This document shows, one piece after another, positions 1 through 10,693 of a stretch of DNA of 64,000 nt. Positions within the stretch are counted from its first letter, which is position 1; every line of letters starts with the position of its first letter. The DNA is taken from assembly GCA_000934385.1 (NCBI GenBank), contig KN880490.1:62001-126000 (forward strand), written 5' to 3'. Both the position numbers and the translations under genes were made by a program. The notes under the pieces are model-generated. The model was not told where the DNA came from and did not search any database. It saw only the letters and a program-made list of their open reading frames with translations. This DNA comes from Cylindrobasidium torrendii FP15055 ss-10. Its lineage: Eukaryota > Basidiomycota > Agaricomycetes > Agaricales > Physalacriaceae.

Positions 1-515
1 ATAAGTAGGATTACATTGCAATGCCCATTTCTTTGCGTAAATTGGTGACTGCTGGGGTAAGCAGAGCCCTCCCTAGACTCAGGCTCCATTGTTGCGTAAG
101 CACAAGGGCCACCAGTGAGCGGATTAGGCAGGTTCAATACGGCCTGCTGGCAAAGGTCTGATAACACCTAGCGCTACTCGACATGGCTCACAAGCGAACA
201 ACGGTCGTTGTGCCCAAATTATCAAGCGTGCAAAGATGATAAAATATCGTGCAGATCAATCAACGTAGATACAACAGTTGTTTGGTGTATATTCTCCGTG
301 CTTACAGTGCGTCAGGTTCAGCATCGTATGCAGAAGCCTCCGAAACTTCGACCATTGGAATGCTCTCCTCCACTTTCTTCGGCGCTGGTGGTGGGACAGG
401 CAAAGCAGTCGCCTTCCATCCTGAGCGGAAGGAAATCACTGCGGTGATCCAGCACATCGCATCGACCAAGAGTTGGTTGCCAATTAGTCCCCCGGGAGTA
501 GACCTATGCTGTGTG
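1..515. other. No recognisable gene
   Basis: Sequence downstream of the PEX11-like gene. A long open frame reaches in from the plus strand, but it lies antisense to the PEX11-like exons and has no family resemblance. I see no RNA gene or mobile element here. Confidence 0.5.
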
Positions 516-1429
516 TCAGCATCCGCCGAACCGCAAATCAATGTAGGTTCGTGCGCACCAATGCAGCGCCAGCGGCAAGTTCACGCTGTTAAGAGCAAAC
601 TCGCTGTAGAAAGCGTCCCAACGCTTTGCAAAGTCTGCCTTGTCCACCTCTGGAGCAACGCTTTTTGCCTTCCTGAGCGTACGTTCTTGCATGGACAGCA
701 GCTTGTGGTCTTCACGCAGATGTCCGAACTGGAGGACCACATAGGCAGCCCAGCATCGGACGGAAAGTAGGCTCATTGCCCCGGGATTGAGTGTGATGGG
801 TTTCTTGGAGAGCGGAGACGCGTAGGTCGTGGGGATAACTTCTTTGGACGTGAGGTAACTAAGATGCTCAAGCGGGTAATATCCCAGCATGGACCATCCT
901 TGCAGCCGTTCGATGTTGAGCAGCTGGCGGGTCGCAGGCGCTTTCCTTTCAAGGGCAATAAGCCACTGGAAGATGGGTAGGAGACCTGGAGCGGTCAGTC
1001 ATTATATTTCACGTCGGAGATCATCTTACCCCAGATTCTCCACAGCGTGCGCGAGTCGCTGATGAGTTTGGCGAATTTGCCAAGTCCTACGGCAGAGTCG
1101 CTCGATGGAAGCTTCCTTAGTCCTGCTTTGCATTGCAGACGAGCACGCAGGTTCAGAAGAGGGACGAGGAGCTGCAGGCTGTATTGCAGGACCTGAGAGA
1201 GATGTCAGGGACAGCAGCTTGATCAAGTTCAACGAGCACACCATGAAGAATTTGCTGTGGTACAGTCAGTCAAAGCCATTTTCTTCAGTGCGCAAACGTA
1301 CTCGCTACCGCTCCATGTTCCCAAATACCGGATGAGATGCGCCAACGTCTCTGAGGGTGGGACGTTGGAAAACAAGCCAAGTACAGAGTCGGCAATTCTT
1401 GCGGGGCTTAACGGTTTCGAATGCGACAT
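516..1429 (-). CDS. PEX11-family peroxisomal membrane protein
   Basis: Likely a peroxin 11 family member, which promotes peroxisome elongation and division from the peroxisomal membrane. I join five exons. Exon 1 starts MSHSKPLSPARIADSV and ends LIRYLGTWSGSD, close to the family's N-terminal motif. Short exons follow: KFFM, then VLQYSLQLLVPLLNLRAR. The last, longest exon carries the C-terminal signature region RCWAAYVVLQFGHLRED and the conserved NLPLALHW-like segment (NLPLALHWC). The protein is about 240 residues, normal for PEX11 or PEX11C. Introns are 40-55 nt, for example the one ending ctctcag before GTC at about 1200. The start is the first ATG before the conserved block. It faces away from the carboxypeptidase gene. 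Family membership is inferred from motif pattern; paralog type (PEX11, PEX11B or PEX11C) is not resolved. Confidence 0.75.
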
Positions 1430-2371
1430 AGTGAAGAGGTCGCTACGCAGGAAAATCCGGCTATGGTGGGTGTAAAGATGTCCGGCAGCGCGGTCAACAT
1501 ATGATTGCCTGCTCGTTGATCGGATCAACGGTCCGCAAAGCCGATCCCAGTATATAAAGATCGGCAGCTGCGTTTATTTTCTCTTCGAACAACCACTGGA
1601 GACTCAAAAGTTCGGGCTTGATTCAACTCTCCATGCTTGCCCGCGTTCCCGTCTCCTAGACTGAACCAAGGTGTCTCAGGTGACGCCGGGGTTGTTCTCT
1701 CCAGTACTTTTCCCGCCGCCGAGGTATCGCTTCGGCTGATACTCAGGACGCGATGGGACGAGCGAATTGAAGGGAACAACTCTACATGCACCCATCTACT
1801 CTATTCTTCGTAACGTCGTATCATCTACTATTGCTCAATACATTTGCATTGTCATATCTCTCCACCGCGCGCTCAACCCAGATCGCGACATGGTCTAACG
1901 GATCCATGAACGTTTGAACTCCAACAGCATTCAACATCATTTTCACCATTCACAAGCGTACAGTGGGATATTTTCGCAAGTCATCGATTCCAGAAGAATG
2001 ACAAGCACTGTATATTCATGATTAAGCAGAGCCTTGAGCCAACCTCCAGCCAGCCTGAAGCGCATTGAAAACTACTAAAAGTACTTTGGTTAGGTTTAGT
2101 TGCAAATGCCATTGTGACTGATTCGTGACCGAATTCCTCTGTAGTGCATTCATCACGTTCATCGTCGACACTTGTCAAATTCGCCTTGCTGTCTTGGCAC
2201 CGTCACTGCCTCGTTGAGCTCACTGGTTTGAAACATTTGCATCGTCGGCAGTGGCATGCTCCGACTCTCGATTCTCTGGTCATGACGTGCGCCCGACATT
2301 CAATGTTTGTGCATACCGTGGGGCCCGGCGAGCGCTCCTGCACCGAGAAACTCTTATAGCTGCCCCGCAAC
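1430..2371. other. Divergent intergenic region, no gene recognised
   Basis: About 0.94 kb between the divergent PEX11-like and carboxypeptidase genes. It holds a TATATAAA at 1551-1558 on the plus strand with no convincing gene after it; a short 43-codon ORF from about 1785 starts with a hydrophobic stretch but has no family signal. Promoters of both flanking genes presumably lie here. Confidence 0.4.
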
Positions 2372-2377
2372 TATAAA
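2372..2377 (+). promoter_or_regulatory. TATA box of the carboxypeptidase gene
   Basis: TATAAA lies 36 nt upstream of the ATG at 2413. This is very close for a fungal TATA element, implying a very short 5' leader if it is used. Placement is seen in sequence; function is inferred. Confidence 0.45.
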
Positions 2378-2412
2378 GCTGGAGTGGTTGGAAAACCTTT
2401 GTCAAGACATCT

Positions 2413-5078
2413 ATGGCCCTCCTCAGCCTCTTGAACATCGCAGCGCTGTCTGTTGCGATCGTCGCTCAGACTCCTGCATCTACGCCGCCAAACTCTTATC
2501 CTCATGAATACGAGGGACAGCCTGCGGGCGACTATAGTCCTGCATGGCAGAACTGTACGCAAGGTCTGGGTCTTCCTGGCGGGGCTCATTCTTTTTGCAG
2601 ATTTCGAAGTGACCGAGCCTTTGCCTAACATCACCTTCGACCATACTCGCAACTTTGCTGGCAACATCGGCGTACAGCGGGAGGGCCACCCTAATAATAC
2701 TCTATTTTTCTGGGCGGCTGAGAAATCGAACGGCTCTTTGACGGCAGAAGATAGCATTGAGCCTTGGGGCATCTGGCTGAACGGTGGCCCAGGCAGCTCG
2801 AGTATGACAGGGTTCTTTTGGGAGGTATGTTTTCCTTTCACCGTGTCCGTGCCATGGTGCTAATGAATACCCCCTCTGTAGAACGGCCCATACCGTATTC
2901 AACCGGACACCTCCATCACCAAGAACAACTACAGCTGGAACACGCTTGCTGACTACATCTGGGTTGACCAGCCTGTGTAACCTGATTTCGACTTCATAGC
3001 TGGTGGCAAGGCTAACATTCGTGTAGTGGTGTTGGGTACTCGACTGCAGATACGGATGGATACAGTGCGTATATTGTCGCCCAGGGCGTCGTACCGCTTT
3101 CTGACCAGCTATGTGTTCCTAGTTTTCGACGAAGACCAAATGGGCAGAGACTTCGTAAGTGTCAAAACGAACTTTGGTTGCAAGATCATTGACATCTGTG
3201 AAGATGGGTTTCTTGAGTAATCTCGTCAAAGTCTTTCCCGCCCTCGCCACTCGTCCGCTATACCTCACCGGAGAGAGTTACGCGGGGACTTACATTGTAC
3301 GATGTCTCTCTTCTTGACTTTGTAGACTGTGCTCAAGTTCTGGTGCTTTTCTAGCCATACATCATGAAGACTTACTTTGGCTTGGAAAACCCGCCGGTCA
3401 ACATCGCGAAATTCGCCATTGGCAATGGTGTCCTGGCATCGCGTCAAGTTGCGCAGTTTCTTCCAGTGGTACGGTCGCTGGTCAGCACTGATAAAGCACC
3501 ATCGCTGATTAATATGCTCTCCAGCTTACTTCTATCAAGACATATCCTCAGCTCATAGGATATGACCAGGGGGTGTACAACTATTTCGAAGAACAGTATG
3601 TTTAATTCCTGGACCTTCCGCTCACAGGGCCTGACTCGCGCCCACAGAAGCAACCTCTGCGGGTACAACGTGTCTTTGACTTATCCTCAAGACGGACTGA
3701 TCCCAAGTGTTCCATACGACATTCCAAACATTTTCCCTTGGTCTTTCAATACGCCGCCTGAAGAAGGAGGACAGGAAGCCCCACCCGAGTTGGCGCTGGA
3801 AAAGCGCTCTGACATTGTCAAGAGAAACATGACTTGGCTTCAAGCTAATGGAACCATCGACCCGTTTGTGCGTCGTACATGCTCCATGGTGCTCCTCATA
3901 GTAGTCTGACTGACTGCATGATAGTACCGGTGCGATCTCATGACAGAACTTCGCCTGTATGCATTCAACTATTCCACGCCTTACAGTATGTCGTTTGTTG
4001 GTTTATCCTGACAGTCACTCATCCTGGTTCACAGTTGGAACCGCTTTCGATGTTCGTCTAGTTGTCTTCAGGGTGCAGTGCTGCTAATGCTGGGTCACAG
4101 TTCTACGACATGACCAATGCTCTATCTCCTCCACCGGCTATGAACGGCACCATCTTCTTGGGTGGTGAGCAAACTGACTTTGTAGCGTTGATCAACCTGA
4201 CAGACTACAACAGACGCGCGCACTAGGAAAGCAATCCACGCGCCAACAAGCAAGGACTGGGTCTCCTATTTCACCTTCCCCTTCGGTGACAAGGGTGAGT
4301 TTAATGCCTTGCTAATGATATTTGCTAATTCTGCTTGTAGGGGTATTGGATCCAAGTATGTCTTTCTTTCGCCTTCATGATTCCTTTCTAATGGTTCGAA
4401 TCTTCTGTAGGCCCAGAGTGCGTCTCTCGAGTTATTACAAAGATCTTCCCAGTTGACCCACTCTTAACAGACCCATGGTTTTCTTGACTGAGCTAGCGTC
4501 GAATGCGAGTGCGCACAACGTCTCAGTCGTTATTTACTCAGGAAACAACGACTTCATTGCCGCTCACACAGGCTCTGAGAGTATGTCGAACATACAGTGT
4601 CGTATGGCATAGCAGCTTCTTATCGTTTTCCTAGTCGCCATCCAGAACACAACGTTCGGCGGTATCCAAGGCTTCACCAAGCAACCCTCGACACCGTGGT
4701 ACGATGACTCTGGTGTTTTCGCGGGCATCATACACCAGGAGCGGAACTGGACATATGCTCTTTTGGATGGCGCCGGACATCTTGCTCCCATGGATAAACC
4801 AGAAGCGGTACATTTGCCTGTTTGCAAAGCGTAGATGGTAGCTAACGATCCTACAGGCACTCACATTCTTCAGAGAGTTCATACTAGGTAATAACGCGAC
4901 TGGACTTGTCGCCGACGATGGTGTAGTTGGAGGCGAGAACGCTACGTTGGCGCGCGATTATCTGCGGGGTTCTGACGAGATATTCACCGGTTCGGGGAGC
5001 ACTCAGGGATCTTATACATTCCCCACAGAGACGCGCTCGGCGTGGGATGCATTCATGGCTGCCAAAGAGACAGCGTAG
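2413..5078 (+). CDS. Secreted serine carboxypeptidase (peptidase S10)
   Basis: Removes C-terminal residues from peptides, in the vacuole or outside the cell. The first exon encodes a hydrophobic N-terminus (MALLSLLNIAALSVAIVAQ) that reads as a signal peptide. The alpha/beta-hydrolase landmarks appear in family order: oxyanion motif WLNGGPGSSSMTG near 2770, GVGYSTAD after an intron near 3030, nucleophile motif TGESYAGTY near 3275, the aspartate block SGNNDFIAAHTG near 4545, and histidine in GAGHLAPMDKPEA near 4770. All three catalytic residues are therefore present. The gene is cut by about a dozen introns of roughly 50 nt; the first joins PAWQN to YFEVTEP. Several Asn-X-Ser/Thr sites fit secretion. 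Length is about 550 residues, usual for S10. Its stop lies only 71 nt from the stop of the convergent capping-protein gene. Confidence 0.92.
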
Positions 5079-5149
5079 GTGGAACGACTATTCGAGGCGA
5101 TAGTGCCATGCTTTATTTATTATAAACCAAAGACCTCCATTATCCTGCA

Positions 5150-6240
5150 TCACCGTTTGATAAATCCAACGAGTTCTTTCTGTAGCTCTTTTTGTCTCCT
5201 GGCCTTCTCAAGATCATCGACGCTCCTGAGGTCGTAAACCACATCTCTTGTCTTGCCAAAGTAGACCTGTTGACATGAGTAGTTGCCCATTGAAAACACG
5301 TAGGAACTTGCATACCTCTTGCAAAAGGTTGCGCATCTTAATCTCCATCTCCTCAATCATCCTTCCTGTGTTGCAAATATGGGATTGTTGGTCGTGTACA
5401 GGCCAGTCTTGCTCAGTCTACGCAATCGTTATTATAGGCATTCGGAACGACTTTCGATACGCACCTGTCGGGTCATGCTCCCGCTCAGTGTCACATCTCC
5501 GTTGTGCTTCCATCCCTCGCCTTTACCATCAGGACCAGCCTCCATCTCTCCGGACAGGCGATTGACGAGGTTGAGCATCACGGTGGAAGTGAGCTTGTAA
5601 TGGGCGCTTCGACCACGTTCGGCGACTTCAAATACATGAATAGAATCCCATGAGCCAGCGGGCTCGCTGGGTACTGAAGGCGACAAGGCTGCGCAGAGAT
5701 TAGATGTATGTAACATAACGAGCCGTGTTGCTCACTTTTCTTCATCAGAACCACACCCGCGAATCCGCCATCGTCAAGTTCCCAAAGATAACAAGACGAG
5801 ACGCCACCCTCGAAGTACCTGCCATCTAATTGAGGATGGTATGAGCTTGGTATTAGGGTCGACATACATTTCGCGGTAGGTATCAAAAGCTTCATTAGCA
5901 GAAACCTCAATCTTGCGTAGCTTGGGTGTGGGTATCGTTCCGTCTTCGAGTGGTGGATCGTATTCGTTGGACCATGGCGATCTGTAGAGGCTTAGCGTCC
6001 CGACGCGTCCGCCTGAACAGCACCATACCGGTAGCTGTCCCCGTCGCGATTATAGTCACAGATGAGGTATTCCCGACCAGTGGCACGGTCCGTGCGAACT
6101 TGCAGAGGTTGGTCGACGCTGCCTAACAGTTCGTCCGCGTAGTCAGGGCAGATGCTGATCAGCGCGTTCACGTTCTGTTCTGTGCGGGTCGGTGGAAGCC
6201 GCCGCATGAGATCCAGCATAGAATCGACAAGGTCGCCCAT
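5150..6240 (-). CDS. CAP2: F-actin-capping protein subunit beta (CAP2)
   Basis: Beta half of the CapZ heterodimer that caps actin filament barbed ends. Reading the minus strand from ATG at 6240 gives [17 protein letters not shown], then SVDQPLQV and [14 protein letters not shown], which are the strongest family signatures. Later exons give [37 protein letters not shown] and [21 protein letters not shown], and the last exon [16 protein letters not shown] followed by a charged tail ending GFIKR. Domain order and length (about 300 residues) match fungal CAP2. I start at the ATG directly before [12 protein letters not shown] because family members begin close to this block. The alpha subunit is not in the window. 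Confidence 0.93.
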
Positions 6241-6533
6241 CGTTGTAGCGTCAAAAGTTGGCTTTCGGAGTATGGTAGGTGGGCGGCACTGTTCAAGTCG
6301 TGAATCGGCCCGCAACACCGCCAAATAGCACGTTGTGACAATGTGACAACTTCATTGTCTTTCATCACTTCATCAGTACTTGCGTTTATATCTTGAATTT
6401 CTAGACTTTGGGTTGAGCACTGCTCCGGGCTCCGAAGATACATACGTATACTCGTGGCAATAATACAGATTGAAAGTCCTTAGATGTGTTCCGAAGGTAC
6501 AAAGAGAGGCTCTAGTCACTAACTAAGGGATAA

Positions 6534-8604
6534 TTAGGCTGGTCCTTGTACAACCGGCTTCGTCTTCGACAACTTCGAGATGGTATCGTCATCAAGGTTA
6601 AGGTGAGCCTTCACCAACTGAGGAGGCGTGAGGGCCAACCACTGCGATGCCTGAGTATTGCAACTTTCATGTCAAAACGGCACTGACCTGGTTGAGACTG
6701 ATGTCCTGGAATCGATCCGTCTTGAATATCTCGAGGAACTTGAGTGTCGTGTTGCCGATGTTCTCGACGTAGTGACCTACGTGCAAATTGTGGTCAGCAT
6801 CGTGTCCAAGGTTTTCATAGAATGCGTTTACCCATAGCGGCGGGAACGTAGCTGATGTCTCCGGGCTGGTAGTTGAACGTTCGGGCATTACCCGTTGAAG
6901 CAAAGATGGTCACACGAGCGTCACCCTCGCTAATATACACAATGCTCAGTCATTATAAAGGCGATGTATTCCATGCACTCACAGGAAAAATCCCCACTCA
7001 GCCTGGGTAGGGTGCCAGTGGAGCTCTCTGTCGAGCGGTAAGATGAGATATGGCACTTCGAGAAGGGTCCAACGTACCGGATAGCACCTGGTTCGACCGT
7101 CACTTCGGCCACAGCAATAGTCTTCGAGATATTGAAGATGCTGGAGTCCACGATCTTAACACTACCGCCAGCCAACTTGGTCTCCTGGAGCTTGGATAAC
7201 TGGAACGAGAATGGAAGAGGGACCTGGCCTTGAGGGCTTTCCGGGGCGGTATCACTGGAAGAGGGGACGTCTAACAATAAGGTTCAGCTTCATGAAAGCC
7301 AAATGAACCACTCGGCGTACAGCCACCAGGAAAGATGTACAACTCTTCTTCGGGGATGTGCGCGAAGGCTTCTGGACTTGTGGCTTGGAAGTTGCGCTCG
7401 ATGACTGTCATTCAATGTGAGTGTTCGAGAGCATGGTCTCCTCCGCGACAACAAACCTTCGTATGGGACATGCGCGAGCCAGTCAGTGAGCTGTGGATCG
7501 CTATGTTAGCACAACGGGACGCCCCCGGGAACAAGAGTCTCACGAGAAAAGTGGAGTCTTCGCTGAAAGTGCCGTCGTCGAAAACCTCGAAGCGCGTTGA
7601 TAAAGCGAGAAACGGACGATAGAAGGTACTTTACCAGGAGGAATTCCGAGCCATCGGGGTCGTCATCAGTGGCTTGCAATGCGTGCGGGATTCCTGGTGG
7701 GAAATACCACAAATCTCCCGGGCCCTACAGCATCACTTAGACCAACCTGCGTGTACTCATCCAATGAACAATTCGTACCACTGTGTCCAAATAATTGCGG
7801 CCCTCCGCGTCAACGGCGGAGATCTGAGTCTTTCCCTGAAAGATATTAACTTGAACGCACTTGACACAGACAACATCTTTTAGGGCACCTTGAGAACGTA
7901 GGCCCACTAGAGAAGGGGGATATCAGAATTTGAAAGTCATACAAGAAGGAAGAAACGAACCTCGGCAGTGACATGCCAATGAAGCTCACTGAGTATCGCA
8001 ATCAGCAAGACACAGCGACTAGGTCAGAGTCCCACTCACCGGATGGCGCCAGGTTCGAGGCGCATATTGACTCCAGCCATTTCTGTAGACGGTGAGAATT
8101 AACGGGCCAAATAGTTAACAGACGATACTCACCAGTGGCGATAGGTAGCACATTGACTGTCGAGGCGAATATTAGCGGCCATGAAAAGGCTAATCCAAGA
8201 GGGGGTTACTCACGATTCTGTTCGCGAGCCCAACCGCCAGTTTGGAGGCGGTTATGACTAAACGAGAACGGCCACTTGGAGTTCTTTCTATCATGGGGTC
8301 GGTGTACGCTGCAGTGGATAACGGATACGACGTACACAGAGCCGTGGTCGGTTGTCGGCGGAGCAAACAGGTCCGCGTTCTCGATATCCAGAGGAACGTT
8401 GTCAGGACCAATAACAGACGAACCTAGCCCGCCTCGAATGGGCTTGACCTCGGATGGGTCGGCATCTGGTAGCCACAGAATAGTGTTCGACTCAGTGCTG
8501 GCGAATGGGACGGTCGCTGTGGCTTCGATTGAGTCGGTCGTGCTGGGTGCGGCGACCACACTATCGAGTAGCAGGACAAACGAGAGGAGAGAGGTCGAGA
8601 ACAT
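6534..8604 (-). CDS. Secreted bicupin oxalate decarboxylase
   Basis: Mn-dependent conversion of oxalate to formate and CO2. The N-terminus MFSTSLLSFVLLLDSVVAA is a signal peptide. Two cupin domains follow. Cupin 1 has metal ligands in IRELHWH...AEWAYVLKG and the late histidine in GDLWYFPPGIPHALQ. The loop after cupin 1 reads FSEDSTFL, equivalent to the SENST-type lid that carries the proton-donor glutamate in bacterial OxdC. Cupin 2 repeats the pattern: IRELHWHPTQAEWGFFLEG and GDISYVPPAMGHYVEN. The protein ends with a TPPQLVKAHLNL-type tail conserved in fungal enzymes. Length is about 470 residues from many small exons. The SEDST lid favours decarboxylase over oxidase activity. A TATA box lies about 50 nt upstream. 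Agaricomycetes secrete such enzymes to control oxalate during wood decay or acid stress. Confidence 0.93.
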
Positions 8605-8655
8605 CGCAGCAGAACGCAGGAATGCGATGGGATTTCGTAGGAAACTGCGAGACGC

Positions 8656-8662
8656 TTTTATA
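8656..8662 (-). promoter_or_regulatory. TATA box of the oxalate decarboxylase gene
   Basis: TATAAAA on the minus strand, 51 nt upstream of the ATG at 8604. Position and perfect match support a TATA-driven, probably inducible promoter; induction by oxalate or acid is known for this family elsewhere but not shown by this sequence. Confidence 0.5.
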
Positions 8663-10693
8663 GTCCAAAGAGGGGGCCAATACTTTGGTCACCGTCCATC
8701 CCAGGACGGAAATTACGCTTCAAGGATGTGCCCAAGCCCACGATATGACAGCACAATGTACTAATGCACAGACATCACATGTTGATAAACAACAAAAGCT
8801 GGGAAAGTCTCAAAGGACCAAGGTTGCGAGCAGACGGTATTTTCTGCGCAGGGGTAGCTGTTCTATGGGATACATGAGCGGCGAAATTCGCTTCGGATGA
8901 TAGAGAAGGCGTAGACACTCCAATACCTAAAAATAAGAGCCTTTGAATCGCTCATCTCAGACTCGAGCCAAGCGACCACGACGTCTTCCTGGCTCAAATT
9001 ATATTCGAGTGAACCTAGAAATGACGCCATATCCAAGGGAGGATTCAAAGATGGGTCCGTAACGAAGTCTAATCCCGTCGATTGACTCCATGGACGAGCT
9101 AGACGTGGATCGAGTTTCGTTAGTACGCTCTTGGAGTGTCATGGAATCACTGAGCGCGAGTCTCTTTGACCAAGAAATTCGGGCGTCGATGCAACAAGCT
9201 GTCTGCTGGAAAGGTAGCTAACGCACGGTCGACCGGCTGAAATGACTTCACTCAAAAATAGCACCTTCAGTCGCTTCTGTACCACGCTGTGTAGAATGCA
9301 TACGACCGTCATGAGATGTAGCAGCGACAACTTGAACCCGCGGACGGGTCGTCAGCGCACTTGATTGGACGAGGGGTAGAGCCTGTTGCACAGCTTGCGC
9401 CATTGTTCTCGGAACAACCGCCAGAAGCGCAACATGTTGGCGCGGAAGGTGCAGCCGATACAAGCCAGAAATGAAGAGCAGGTTTGTATGGGTCCCTTCC
9501 GTTGAATACGGGCATGACTTGGATAGCGCGATGCGGTCTCAGCATGACAATGAACGTAAAAGGCAAAGCCGATCGAGGCCGGATACAAACATGGACAAAA
9601 CATAGCAACCCATAACAGGAAGAGCGCCGATTGCTTAAAGTGCTTGGGTGCATCGGGCCATGTAAGTTTTGATTTTTTATGGCTAACTATTGCAGTAGCG
9701 AGTCATATCTATAGGATGATCTTGCACATTCCGGAAAATCACCCTATATTCCCCCAAAAACACAAGCCATACAGCAGGAGTCAGTAAGCCTAGACACGAC
9801 GTCCTCATCCTTGCATCTTGACGGGGAAGTTTTACGATGCCTCGGTAATACTTCTCTTAAAAGGTCCTCGATGTCAAAAATAGCTGCTTTTGAATACCAG
9901 CCTTGTGACTGCTATGTTGCAACGGGCGATGAATGGCTTATGTAGTAAATAGGGAGGAACAATACGCATCCTGTATAGTCTCCTGAATTATTTTCTTCTC
10001 CTCACTAGCCCTGATTCCTGAACCGCACCCTGTGGCTTCCGGTCATCCTTGAGGCAGAGGCACTATCACAATACAAACGCTGGGTATTGCTATTATTTGC
10101 TACAAAGGGCTATTGATTTGATGAAAAGCCGCAAGCCCCTGCTCCAAGTCCTGCAGAGGAAACAGTGAAACATGGGGTCTCAGCGTCTACTCAGCGCTCG
10201 CTGCATAGTTGATATACCTGCATCCCTCGTCGAGTAGAGTCGTAGCTACGACATCCTGTGGTCTCATGCAAGTCTCATGAGAAGTTTCTCTGGCTGAAAA
10301 ACCTGGACACACGATATCTTCCTCGATTGACACCAAGCGTAATGAATAGAAGGACCCAGGAAGGACCCTCTAGAAATGTGGACCGCTCAACATGAAGCCC
10401 AGACTCGATGCGTTCGCAAACAGTTCTGAACCGACCGCGTTAGCGGACAACATACATTATGTTTTGACTTCTATGGGTAAGTACAACGGGAGACATACAA
10501 CGTGTGGAATGTGCGTGCGTAAGGTGATAATACAGTGTGGAGGGCGCGTCAACAACATTATCCGGAGATTAACTACCAATAATTTACTCAACAAGCCAAT
10601 ATGAATTTCGAGAGTGTCAAAGAACGTGGATGGATAATGGACATAAACGTTTGGCCAGTAAGGAGAGGAAAGATGTAGGACCAGACAGACATC
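8663..10693. other. 2 kb stretch without a recognisable gene
   Basis: No frame here resembles a known family. Minus-strand frames around 8863-9048 and 9248-9653 are open for 60-115 codons but overlap one another in different frames, lack plausible domain content and cannot be joined into a convincing gene. There are no terminal repeats, and no transposase or reverse-transcriptase motif was recognised. It may hold regulatory DNA, a non-coding RNA or a decayed gene. Confidence 0.4.

Noticed and set aside
249..770. 173-codon plus-strand frame at the window start
   Set aside because: Begins with GTG, lies antisense to the PEX11-like exon and has no family similarity.
1525..1916. Minus-strand 88-codon frame and a small plus-strand ORF with a hydrophobic start near 1785
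   Set aside because: No conserved motif, no coherent splice structure, and they overlap on opposite strands. A TATATAAA at 1551 alone is not enough to claim a gene.
9248..9653. Overlapping minus-strand frames suggesting a cysteine-containing short protein
   Set aside because: Three frames compete over the same DNA, none shows a signal peptide or domain, and no intron arrangement joins them convincingly.
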